From SFLA01 sp045533895 (GTDB lineage Bacteria > Bacillota > Clostridia > Oscillospirales > CAG-382), in NCBI GenBank assembly GCA_045533895.1, contig JAZSIT010000138.1:1-5756 (forward strand): a stretch of DNA of 5,756 nucleotides, in the 5' to 3' direction. The notes beneath the pieces are model-generated. The model had not been told where the DNA came from. It saw nothing but the letters and a program-made list of their open reading frames with translations, and ran no database searches. A program made the translations under genes and the position numbers. This document shows positions 1 through 5,756 of the stretch, piece by piece. The number at the start of each line of letters is the position of its first letter. Positions within the stretch are counted from its first letter, which is position 1.

Positions 1-657
1 GGGATCGGGCGCAGCAGTAATGGGTCTGCCCACAACGATATAGTCCGAGCCGATAACCTTTGCCTGAGCAGGGGTCATAACACGCTTCTGGTCGCCGATA
101 TCGCCGTCTGCAAAGCGGACGCCGGGGGTTACGGTAACAAAATCATTTCCGCAGACAGAATGTACCTTTTCTGCTTCCAGAGGAGAGCAAACAACACCGT
201 CAAGTCCTGCGTTCTTTGCGCAAGAAGCGTAATGCATAACTACCTTGGCAATAGGCTCCTTTCTAAGCAGGTCGTTTTCCATACTCCTCTGATCGGTGGA
301 GGTAAGCTGGGTGACTGCGATAAGCATGGGACGGGTGCCGTCGGGTCTGGTAAGACCTTCTATTGCCGCCGTAATCATACGGGAAGTGCCTGCGGCGTGG
401 AGGTTGCACATATCCACATCCAGACGGGAGAGAACTGCCATAGACTTTTTAACCGTATTGGGGATATCGTGAAGCTTAAGGTCAAGGAAGATCTTGTGGC
501 CGCGTGCCTTTATTTCCTTTACTATAGAGGGCCCCTCTGCATAGTAAAGCTCCATACCGATTTTTACGAAAGGCTTTACGTCGGTAAACTTATCCAGAAA
601 CGCAAAGGTCTTTTCCGCGCTGTCAAAATCACAAGCGATAATTACGTCTTTTCCCAT
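1..657 (-). CDS. pyrF: Orotidine 5'-phosphate decarboxylase PyrF (3' end outside window)
   Basis: PyrF decarboxylates OMP to UMP, the last step of the pathway, without a cofactor. The frame runs from ATG at 657 to the window edge without a stop, giving 219 residues; family members of about 235-240 residues suggest roughly 20 are missing. It opens with VIIACDFDSAEK (5-16), which holds the substrate-binding Asp10, and continues with FVKIGMELYY (30-39, K32). FLDLKLHDIPNTV (57-69) carries the catalytic Asp59-Lys61-Asp64 network. TQLTSTD (116-122) is the loop over the substrate, and TPGVRF (177-182) and VVGRPIT (208-214) form the phosphate site. It starts one base after the pyrD stop codon, with GGAGGAG (667-673) nine bases upstream inside pyrD, so it is almost certainly co-transcribed. 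By comparison with Bacillus, pyrE would be the expected next gene; it is not in the window. Confidence 0.97.
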   Translation of the reverse strand, partial: MGKDVIIACDFDSAEKTFAFLDKFTDVKPFVKIGMELYYAEGPSIVKEIKARGHKIFLDLKLHDIPNTVKKSMAVLSRLDVDMCNLHAAGTSRMITAAIEGLTRPDGTRPMLIAVTQLTSTDQRSMENDLLRKEPIAKVVMHYASCAKNAGLDGVVCSPLEAEKVHSVCGNDFVTVTPGVRFADGDIGDQKRVMTPAQAKVIGSDYIVVGRPITAAPDP

Positions 658-658
658 T

Positions 659-1570
659 TTACTTAACTCCTCCGATAATATCTGTTAAATTTTCTATTCC
701 GTATTTTTCCATTGTCTGAGGAAGCTCCTCGATAATCTTTTTGCAGGCATAAGGGTCAACAAGGTTTGCGCTTCCCACCTGAACGGCAGTAGCGCCTGCA
801 AGCATCATCTCAATAACGTCCTCGGCACTGCTTATACCGCCCAGACCGATTACGGGTATATTTACCGCCTTTGCCACCTGATACACCATTCTTACCGCAA
901 CGGGTAACACTGCGGGGCCTGAATAACCGCCCATGGTGTTTGCGATTACCGGCTTGCGGTTACGCAGATTTATACGCATGCCCAGCAGGGTGTTGATAAG
1001 GCTTACACCGTCTGCCCCTGCGCTCTCACACGCCTTTGCTATTGAAACTATATCCGTTACGTTGGGGGTGAGCTTTGCGATTACGGGCTTGTTTACCGCC
1101 TTTTTAACTGCACTGATGACCTGATATGCGCCATCGGGGTCAGAGCCGAAGTTGACTCCTCCTGCGTGAACGTTGGGACAGCTTATATTTACCTCCAGCC
1201 AGCCCACGCAATCCTCTTTATCCAATCTCTCACATACGGTTACGTAGTCTTCAACAGAAAAACCGCCCACGTTTGCCATAACGGGCTTGCGGAACACTTT
1301 TTTTAGTTTGGGCAATTCTTCCGATATAACTGCATCTATACCGGGGTTTTGCAGACCTACCGCGTTGATAAGTCCTGCGGGACATTCCGCAATTCTGGGT
1401 GTAGGGTTGCCGAAGCGCTTTTCAAGGGTGGTACCCTTAAAGGAAAAGGTGCCCAGCATATTTATATCGTAATATTCTGCATATTCATAGCCAAAGCCGA
1501 AGGTGCCCGAAGCAGGGATAACGGGGTTATCCAGAGTGATACCGCAAAGGTTTACTGTCATTTTTCCCAT
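659..1570 (-). CDS. pyrD: Dihydroorotate dehydrogenase, class 1B catalytic subunit PyrD
   Basis: PyrD oxidises dihydroorotate to orotate with bound FMN, the fourth step of UMP synthesis; with PyrK the electrons go to NAD+. The 303-residue TIM barrel shows NPVIPASGTFGFG (15-27), SFKGTT (43-48, FMN-contacting lysine K45), NAVGLQNPG (69-77), and NISCPN (128-133). C131 of NISCPN is the catalytic base typical of class 1 enzymes; class 2 enzymes have serine there. AKLTPN (165-170), IGLGGI (241-246) and VGSANL (265-270) supply the FMN phosphate site. The start at 1570 is chosen because AGGAGG lies seven bases upstream and the length fits the family. A longer frame from 1654 would add 28 residues that only reread pyrK. 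A second ATG at 1561 forms an ATGA overlap with the pyrK stop and is a possible but worse-spaced alternative. The gene overlaps pyrK by 13 bases, suggesting translational coupling of the two subunits. Confidence 0.97.
   Translation of the reverse strand: MGKMTVNLCGITLDNPVIPASGTFGFGYEYAEYYDINMLGTFSFKGTTLEKRFGNPTPRIAECPAGLINAVGLQNPGIDAVISEELPKLKKVFRKPVMANVGGFSVEDYVTVCERLDKEDCVGWLEVNISCPNVHAGGVNFGSDPDGAYQVISAVKKAVNKPVIAKLTPNVTDIVSIAKACESAGADGVSLINTLLGMRINLRNRKPVIANTMGGYSGPAVLPVAVRMVYQVAKAVNIPVIGLGGISSAEDVIEMMLAGATAVQVGSANLVDPYACKKIIEELPQTMEKYGIENLTDIIGGVK
667..673 (-). promoter_or_regulatory. Ribosome binding site of pyrF, inside the pyrD 3' end
   Basis: GGAGGAG on the minus strand encodes the final glycines of PyrD (IIGGVK) and lies nine bases before the ATG at 657. 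It supports that start and reinitiation from pyrD. Confidence 0.8.
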
Positions 1571-2295
1571 AATATCTCCTCCTTCTTCATAACGGGGCCT
1601 TCCTTGCAGATACGCTTGTATCCTGTTATAGTCTTGCAGGAGCAGCCCATACACGCGCCAAATCCGCAGCCCATTCTTTCCTCAAAGCTGAAATATCCCT
1701 CGGTGTTACTTGCGGCGTACACCGCTTTGAGCATAGGCTCGGGTCCGCAGGTATAAAAGCAGGTGTAATCAATATTTTTCATCGCTTCGGTAACAAAACC
1801 CTTTACACCGTAGCTTCCGTCAACGGTGGTAACGGTAACGTCACAGCCGAGAGAAGAAAAGTCTTTTTCACAGAACACCTCTTTTGCGGTGTTAAATCCG
1901 AGAATTACCGAAACCTGCTTTCCCTCCGATATAAGCTTTTTTGCCAACATATACAGAGGAGGGACGCCTACGCCGCCGCCGATAAGCAGAGGACGGTCGC
2001 CGCTGTCATCGGTAGTGTAGCCGTTGCCAAGACCCGTAAGGATATCAAGCTCGCCTTTTTGCATTTTGGATAACATCTCCGTACCCTTGCCCACCACCTT
2101 ATAGATGATGGTAACGGTATCCTCAGACATATCGTGAACGGATATGGGACGGCGGAGATACAGCCCCTCAATGCGGATATTTATAAACTGACCCGGTGCC
2201 GTGATGGCGGAAACATCGCCATACAGCACCATTTTGTATACGTTTTCTGTGAGGGGAATATTGCTTATAATACGAAAAATTCCCGTTTTCATCAT
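1558..2295 (-). CDS. pyrK: Dihydroorotate dehydrogenase electron transfer subunit PyrK
   Basis: PyrK is the FAD and [2Fe-2S] subunit that partners PyrD (class 1B) and passes electrons from dihydroorotate oxidation to NAD+ in a PyrD2-PyrK2 complex in the cytoplasm. The 245 residues show the ferredoxin-reductase-like FAD domain with the RRPIS motif (residues 48-52), the nucleotide-binding loop LIGGGVGVPPLY (104-115), a CGPEPM motif (183-188), and a C-terminal cluster site C210-x4-C215-x2-C218-x11-C230, matching the PyrK spacing. Two ATG codons are adjacent at 2295 and 2292; GAGAGG at 2303-2308 is seven bases before the first, which is therefore chosen. The start lies 377 bases below carB across a palindromic repeat, whereas the 3' end overlaps pyrD by 13 bases. 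The length is close to that of known PyrK proteins and nothing is missing. Confidence 0.97.
   Translation of the reverse strand: MMKTGIFRIISNIPLTENVYKMVLYGDVSAITAPGQFINIRIEGLYLRRPISVHDMSEDTVTIIYKVVGKGTEMLSKMQKGELDILTGLGNGYTTDDSGDRPLLIGGGVGVPPLYMLAKKLISEGKQVSVILGFNTAKEVFCEKDFSSLGCDVTVTTVDGSYGVKGFVTEAMKNIDYTCFYTCGPEPMLKAVYAASNTEGYFSFEERMGCGFGACMGCSCKTITGYKRICKEGPVMKKEEILWEK
1576..1583 (-). promoter_or_regulatory. Ribosome binding site of pyrD, inside the pyrK 3' end
   Basis: AGGAGGAG on the minus strand lies within the last codons of pyrK (KKEEI). AGGAGG (1578-1583) sits seven bases before the ATG at 1570 and 16 before the alternative ATG at 1561. This spacing decides the start in favour of 1570. 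Confidence 0.85.
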
Positions 2296-2302
2296 AATAT
2301 TT

Positions 2303-2308
2303 CCTCTC
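2303..2308 (-). promoter_or_regulatory. Ribosome binding site of pyrK
   Basis: GAGAGG on the minus strand lies seven bases before the ATG at 2295. It lies outside the palindromic element, in the short stretch between that element and pyrK, so pyrK keeps its own translation signal despite the inserted repeat. Confidence 0.65.
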
Positions 2309-2383
2309 TGTGTGTTTTTTGTAAGATAAAATCTGAAGGGCGCGGAGCATTTGGATGCAGAAGAAACCTTTTACGAGCGGGAT

Positions 2384-2426
2384 CTCCACCCCACAAAACC
2401 GAAGGTTTTGTGGGGAACCCCGGGAG
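2384..2426. repeat. Strong hairpin, 12 bp perfect core
   Basis: CCCCACAAAACC (2389-2400) and GGTTTTGTGGGG (2404-2415) are perfect complements around a three-base loop (GAA on the plus strand, UUC in the operon transcript). CTCC at 2384-2387 can pair with GGAG at 2423-2426 beyond a one-sided bulge, lengthening the stem. GGGGAACCCC at 2412-2421 is a competing small palindrome. There is no T-tract after the stem on either strand, so this does not look like an intrinsic terminator. In the pyr mRNA it would be a very stable intercistronic stem. Confidence 0.85.
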
Positions 2427-2443
2427 CTGTAGTAATCTACAGC
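2426..2443. repeat. Small hairpin, 7 bp stem
   Basis: GCTGTAG (2426-2432) and CTACAGC (2437-2443) are perfect complements around a four-base TAAT loop. It sits next to the larger stem, inside the AGAAAC-bounded block, as the second arm of a branched fold. Confidence 0.75.
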
Positions 2444-2485
2444 GAGCGAAGTAAAAGTTTCTACAAAAACGCAAATATAATAAAT

Positions 2486-2503
2486 TTACAGGGAATCCTG
2501 TAA
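2486..2503. repeat. Small hairpin, 7 bp stem, near the centre of the element
   Basis: TTACAGG (2486-2492) and CCTGTAA (2497-2503) are perfect complements around a GAAT loop. It lies between the two larger hairpin units, near the midpoint of the palindromic element. No T-tract follows. Confidence 0.7.
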
Positions 2504-2529
2504 GGATTTCTACCGATAAAACCATCAGA

Positions 2530-2602
2530 GGCGGGACATCGAAGCGGGGTTCCCTGCAAATGCGTTCAGCATTTGTGGGGTGCGTTTCGAGGACGCCGTC
2601 CC
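2530..2602. repeat. Long interrupted hairpin of the right arm
   Basis: The core pairs 2552-2563 (CCCTGCAAATGC) with 2569-2580 (GCATTTGTGGGG) as 12 pairs including two G-T wobbles, around the loop GTTCA. Outside an internal loop, CGAAGCG (2540-2546) pairs with CGTTTCG (2583-2589) with one wobble. Further out, either GGGAC (2533-2537) with GTCCC (2598-2602) or GGCG (2530-2533) with CGCC (2594-2597) extends the stem. The core resembles the 2384-2426 hairpin in opposite orientation: CGGGGTTCCC occurs on the plus strand at 2545-2554 and on the minus strand at 2413-2422, and TTTGTGGGGTG on the plus strand at 2572-2582 and on the minus strand at 2387-2397. Confidence 0.75.
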
Positions 2603-2627
2603 CTACAATTATCAATTCATTTTACTT

Positions 2628-2664
2628 TTTGCGTTTTTGGGTCTGCGCCGAATGAACGCGCTCC
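2628..2664. repeat. Right terminal inverted repeat of the element
   Basis: Read inward on the minus strand from 2664 this is a continuous arm: GG-A-GCGCG, CATT, GGCGCAGA, CC, then CAAAAACGCAAA. It begins only eight bases past the end of the carB stop codon. The first part matches 2338-2361 imperfectly and the last 12 bases match 2464-2475 perfectly, which is what shows that the left arm is split. Confidence 0.65.
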
Positions 2665-2672
2665 AACGTGTT

Positions 2673-5600
2673 TTATGCATCTATAGTGGATATGGTAAGG
2701 GTGATATCTTCAAGCACGTCCAGAAGCACGCCTACAGTATCAAGAGAAGTGAACATGGTAACGTTGTTTTCTACCGCAAGACGGCGGATCTCGTGTCCGT
2801 CGCTGATCTCACCGATACTGCCTGCGTCACGGGTGGAGATAACGTACGCGATATGACCCTGACGAATGGAATTGGGTATCTCCTCGCTGTTTTCGCTGAT
2901 CTTCTTAAGCACTCTGGTACGGATGCCGTTTTCCTTAAGGAAGCGTGCGGTGCCGGAGGTAGCTTCAATATTAAAGCCCAGGTTATAGAAGCGGCGGATG
3001 AGAGGAAGTGCTTCCTCCTTATCCTTATCCGAAATGGTGGCAAACACGGTGCCGTAGTTCTGCAGATGCATACCCGATGCCTGCAAAGCCTTATACAGCG
3101 CTCTGTGGAAGTTGTCGTCATAGCCGATAGCCTCACCGGTAGACTTCATTTCGGGAGAAAGATATGCGTCGATACCGTGAATCTTGTTAAAGGAGAACAC
3201 GGGTGCCTTTACGTAGTGGCGCTTCTTTTCATCGGGATAAATACCGAATATTCCCTGCTCCTTAAGGCTTACGCCCAGAATTACCTCGGTAGCGATATCT
3301 GCCAAGGAATAGCCCGTTGCCTTGGAAAGGAAGGGAACGGTACGGGAGGAACGGGGGTTAACCTCTATGATATATACGTTTTCGTCCTTATCAACGATAA
3401 ACTGGATATTGAACAGACCCTTTATACCGATACCCAGACCCAACTGTTTGGAATAACGGAGTATGGTAGCCTTTACCTTATCGGAAATGCTGTAGGAGGG
3501 ATATACGCTTATAGAGTCGCCGGAGTGGATACCGGTACGCTCTACCAGCTCCATAATACCGGGTACGAATACGTCGATACCGTCACAGATAGCGTCTACC
3601 TCTACCTCTTTACCCTGAATGTATTTATCAACCAGAACGGGCTTGTCCTCGTCGATTTCAACAGCGCTCTTAAGGTACTGACGGAGCTGATGCTCGTTTG
3701 CGACTATCTGCATAGCGCGTCCGCCCAGAACGAAGGAGGGACGAACCAGCACGGGATAACCTATCTCGGCTGCGGTCTTTACACCATCCTCAATATTGGT
3801 AACGGCTCTGCCCTTGGGCTGGGGAATGTTAAGCTCAACGAGTATCTTCTCAAAGCTATCGCGGTTTTCTGCCTTTTCGATAGCGGCGCAATCGGTACCG
3901 ATAATGTTAACACCGCGGTCAACCAGAGGCTGTGCAAGGTTTATTGCGGTCTGTCCGCCCAGAGAGGCGATAACGCCCATAGGAGACTCAAACTCAATAA
4001 TATTCATTACGTCCTCGGGAGTGAGAGGCTCGAAATAAAGCTTGTCTGCGGTGGTGTAATCGGTGGAAACGGTTTCGGGGTTGTTGTTTATGATAATAGC
4101 CTCGTAGCCGGATTTCTTTATGGTGGTTACAGCGTGAACGGTAGAATAGTCAAATTCAACACCCTGACCGATACGGATAGGTCCTGCACCCAGAACCACT
4201 ACCTTCTTTCTGTCGGTAAGGATAGACTTGTTCTCGCCTGTGTAAGAGGAATAGAAATAAGGGATGTATGCGTTGGTATGGCAGGTATCCACCATACGGT
4301 AAACGGGGAAGATATTTTCCTTTTTGCGGAGAGCAAACACCTCAAGCTCGTTTACGCCCCAGATAAGGGATATAGCCTTGTCGCCAAAGCCCATTTTCTT
4401 TGCGGCTTTAAGGGTCTCAACGTCGCCCTTGTTTGCTCTGAGTACGTCCTCCATATCAACGATATTCTTAAGGGCGTTAAGGAAGTATACGTCTATTTTG
4501 GTGATACCGCTCAGCTTCTCGGTGCTTTCGCCCTTGCGGATAAGCTCGCTTATAGCGAAAATGTTATCGTCTCTGAACTTGGAGATGTATTCGTATATCT
4601 CCTCAACCGTCATAGCCGCAAACTTCGCCATGCTGAAGTGGCAAACGCCGGTCTCAAGAGAGCGAACGGATTTGAGCAGACATTCCTCAAGATTCTCACC
4701 GATACCCATTACCTCGCCGGTAGCCTTCATCTGGGTGCCAAGGGTGTTGGGAACGGTATTGAATTTATCAAAGGGGAAACGGGGAAGCTTTGCAACGACG
4801 TAATCAAGTCTGGGCTCGAATGCGGCGTTGGTATTGGCGATAGAGATATCCTCAAGAGCCATACCGACGGCTATCTTTGCGGTAACTCTTGCAATGGGAT
4901 ATCCGCTTGCCTTGGACGCAAGTGCGGAGGAACGGGAAACTCGGGGGTTTACCTCAATAAGATAATATTCGCCGGTTTCGGGGTTGAAAGCGTACTGTAC
5001 GTTACAGCCGCCCTCTATTTTAAGCTCGCGGATTATCTTGATAGCGCTTTCGTTAAGCATCTTGTGATGCTCGGGAGAAAGGGTAAGTATGGGTGCAACA
5101 ACTATAGAGTCACCGGTATGAACGCCTACGGGGTCGATATTTTCCATACCGCAGATGGTAATGGCTTTATCGTTACTGTCACGCATTACCTCAAATTCTA
5201 TTTCCTTATAACCCTTAACGCTCTTTTCGATAAGAACCTGATGAACGGGAGAAAGCTTGAATGCGTTTGTACCAACCTCAACAAGCTCATCTTCTTTATA
5301 AGCAAATCCTCCGCCTGTACCGCCGAGAGTAAATGCGGGGCGGAGAACGACGGGATAACCGATTCTGCTTGCGGCTTGCTTTGCCTGCTCAAGATCATAA
5401 GTGATTTCGGAGGGGATAACGGGCTCGCCGATAGACTGACACAATTCCTTGAACAGCTCTCTGTCCTCGGCGCGCTCAATACTCTCACTGCTGGTGCCGA
5501 GAAGCTCTACTCCGCATTCCTTAAGAACGCCCTTTTTCTCAAGCTGCATTGCAAGGTTAAGGCCGGTCTGTCCGCCGATGCCGGGAACTATTGCGTCGGG

Positions 5601-5756
5601 ACGCTCGTAACGGAGTATCTTTGCCACGTATTCAAGAGTAAGAGGCTCCATATACACCTTGTCGGCGATGGTGGTATCTGTCATAATAGTTGCGGGGTTG
5701 GAGTTTACCAGCACAACCTCGTAGCCTTCTTCCTTAAGCGCAAGACACGCCTGAGT
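2673..5756 (-). CDS. carB: Carbamoyl-phosphate synthetase large subunit CarB (5' end outside window)
   Basis: CarB makes carbamoyl phosphate from bicarbonate, two ATP and ammonia delivered by the glutaminase subunit CarA, in the cytoplasm; the product feeds pyrimidine and arginine synthesis. The frame is open to the window edge (first visible residues TQACLALKEEGY), so 1027 residues are seen and about 30 are missing compared with E. coli CarB. The duplicated architecture is clear. The first ATP-grasp half has VNSNPATIMTD (near residue 17), a glycine-rich loop GGTGGG (near 145) and EVNPRVSR (near 268). The second half begins with LGAGPIRIGQG (near 522) and has NNNPETVSTD, LGGRAM and EVNPRSSR (near 798). 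The C-terminal MGS-like allosteric domain starts near 900. By alignment from memory with E. coli, the effector residues Thr974, Thr977 and Lys993 match T933, T936 and K952 here, so UMP/IMP control is inferred. The stop is TAA. carA is expected just upstream, outside the window. A GTG inside the frame at 5714 is an internal valine, not the start. Confidence 0.98.
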   Translation of the reverse strand, partial: TQACLALKEEGYEVVLVNSNPATIMTDTTIADKVYMEPLTLEYVAKILRYERPDAIVPGIGGQTGLNLAMQLEKKGVLKECGVELLGTSSESIERAEDRELFKELCQSIGEPVIPSEITYDLEQAKQAASRIGYPVVLRPAFTLGGTGGGFAYKEDELVEVGTNAFKLSPVHQVLIEKSVKGYKEIEFEVMRDSNDKAITICGMENIDPVGVHTGDSIVVAPILTLSPEHHKMLNESAIKIIRELKIEGGCNVQYAFNPETGEYYLIEVNPRVSRSSALASKASGYPIARVTAKIAVGMALEDISIANTNAAFEPRLDYVVAKLPRFPFDKFNTVPNTLGTQMKATGEVMGIGENLEECLLKSVRSLETGVCHFSMAKFAAMTVEEIYEYISKFRDDNIFAISELIRKGESTEKLSGITKIDVYFLNALKNIVDMEDVLRANKGDVETLKAAKKMGFGDKAISLIWGVNELEVFALRKKENIFPVYRMVDTCHTNAYIPYFYSSYTGENKSILTDRKKVVVLGAGPIRIGQGVEFDYSTVHAVTTIKKSGYEAIIINNNPETVSTDYTTADKLYFEPLTPEDVMNIIEFESPMGVIASLGGQTAINLAQPLVDRGVNIIGTDCAAIEKAENRDSFEKILVELNIPQPKGRAVTNIEDGVKTAAEIGYPVLVRPSFVLGGRAMQIVANEHQLRQYLKSAVEIDEDKPVLVDKYIQGKEVEVDAICDGIDVFVPGIMELVERTGIHSGDSISVYPSYSISDKVKATILRYSKQLGLGIGIKGLFNIQFIVDKDENVYIIEVNPRSSRTVPFLSKATGYSLADIATEVILGVSLKEQGIFGIYPDEKKRHYVKAPVFSFNKIHGIDAYLSPEMKSTGEAIGYDDNFHRALYKALQASGMHLQNYGTVFATISDKDKEEALPLIRRFYNLGFNIEATSGTARFLKENGIRTRVLKKISENSEEIPNSIRQGHIAYVISTRDAGSIGEISDGHEIRRLAVENNVTMFTSLDTVGVLLDVLEDITLTISTIDA

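Larger units (their letters stand above)
2362..2463. repeat. Nested hairpin block interrupting the left arm of the repeat
   Basis: This block is bounded by its own inverted repeat: AGAAACCTTTTAC at 2362-2374 against GTAAAAGTTTCT at 2451-2462, complementary except for one extra C. It lies exactly where the outer element's left arm is broken. GCAGA ends at 2361 and CAAAAACGCAAA resumes at 2464, while in the right arm the same two words are separated by only two bases (CC on the minus strand). The interior holds a 12-base-pair hairpin (2389-2415) and a 7-base-pair hairpin (2426-2443), so the block can fold as a branched stem. The simplest reading is a second small palindromic element inserted into the first. 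The alternative is an element family with a naturally asymmetric left arm. No flanking duplication can be identified. Confidence 0.55.
2338..2664. mobile_element. MITE-like palindromic repeat between carB and pyrK
   Basis: This stretch fills most of the 377-base gap between carB and pyrK and has no credible gene. Its ends are imperfect inverted repeats: 2338-2361 aligns with the reverse complement of 2642-2664 at about 18 of 25 columns, sharing GCGCG, CATT, GG and GCAGA. An adjoining 12-base perfect inverted pair, CAAAAACGCAAA at 2464-2475 and its complement at 2628-2639, continues the same arms. The interior carries several strong hairpins. Terminal inverted repeats, heavy palindromy, small size and the absence of a transposase fit a non-autonomous element of the MITE or REP type. 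From memory, similar intergenic palindromes, with a GTAGGGGACGG-like motif (minus strand, 2595-2605), are common in Clostridia genomes; that is recollection, not a search. No certain target-site duplication is visible. GTGTTTT occurs at 2312-2318 and again at 2668-2674 but is short and T-rich. Mobility and exact borders are inferred. Confidence 0.65.

Noticed and set aside
160..666. Plus-strand open frame of 168 codons
   Set aside because: It lies wholly antisense to pyrF apart from its last few bases, has no recognisable domain, and its composition is explained by the reverse frame of a well-conserved gene.
1349..1756. Plus-strand open frame of 135 codons across the pyrK-pyrD junction
   Set aside because: It is antisense to two confidently identified genes, shows no recognisable motif, and no ribosome binding site stands out.
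2389..2415. Intrinsic terminator after carB or before pyrK
   Set aside because: The stem is strong, but neither strand has the U-rich tail that should follow it directly. On the minus strand the next bases are TGGAGATCCC.
2471..2505. Possible minus-strand promoter (TATTATATT as a -10 region) inside the repeat
   Set aside because: No acceptable -35 hexamer lies 16-18 bases upstream; the nearest candidate, TTACAG, matches the consensus poorly. The AT-rich word alone is not enough.
2296..2672. PyrR-type attenuator or other pyrimidine-sensing leader in the carB-pyrK gap
   Set aside because: I could not see a PyrR anti-antiterminator-like element with a competing terminator and U-tract. Such leaders usually precede the first genes of the operon, and the gap is better explained by inverted-repeat structure.
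2312..2674. GTGTTTT at 2312-2318 and 2668-2674 as a target-site duplication
   Set aside because: It is only seven bases and T-rich, lies 19 bases outside the left terminal repeat but 3 outside the right one, and overlaps the carB stop codon, so it is likely chance.

Overview
The window is almost entirely one gene cluster, read on the minus strand, for de novo pyrimidine (UMP) biosynthesis. In transcription order it holds carB (5' end outside the window), pyrK, pyrD and pyrF (3' end outside the window). The order carB-pyrK-pyrD-pyrF is that of the classic Firmicutes pyr operon. A separate PyrK iron-sulfur flavoprotein beside a cysteine-type (class 1B) PyrD also points to an anaerobic or facultative Firmicute. 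Protein wording, codon use and the intergenic repeat suggest an uncultured gut-type member of Clostridia (Oscillospirales-like). The family cannot be fixed from the sequence alone.

Layout from right to left (5' to 3' on the minus strand): positions 5756-2673 encode the large subunit of carbamoyl-phosphate synthetase. Positions 2672-2296 are a 377-base gap with no convincing gene. Positions 2295-1558 encode PyrK, 1570-659 encode PyrD (overlapping pyrK by 13 bases), and 657-1 encode PyrF (one base after the pyrD stop). pyrK, pyrD and pyrF each have a clear Shine-Dalgarno sequence, and their tight packing implies one transcript and coordinated translation. Together the genes supply carbamoyl phosphate (CarB with an unseen CarA), oxidise dihydroorotate to orotate with electrons passed to NAD (PyrD-PyrK), and decarboxylate OMP to UMP (PyrF). 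The CarB C-terminal domain keeps the residues used for feedback by UMP and IMP.

The unusual part is the carB-pyrK gap. It holds a roughly 327-base palindromic, MITE-like repeat (about 2338-2664) with imperfect terminal inverted repeats and several strong hairpins. Its left arm seems to be split by a second, roughly 102-base hairpin block (about 2362-2463): if that block is removed, the left arm aligns continuously with the right arm. Both parts contain a related hairpin core in opposite orientation. No transposase is present. The pyr operon therefore appears to have taken up, and to tolerate, a compound non-autonomous repeat between two co-transcribed genes. I found no other unexplained system in the window.
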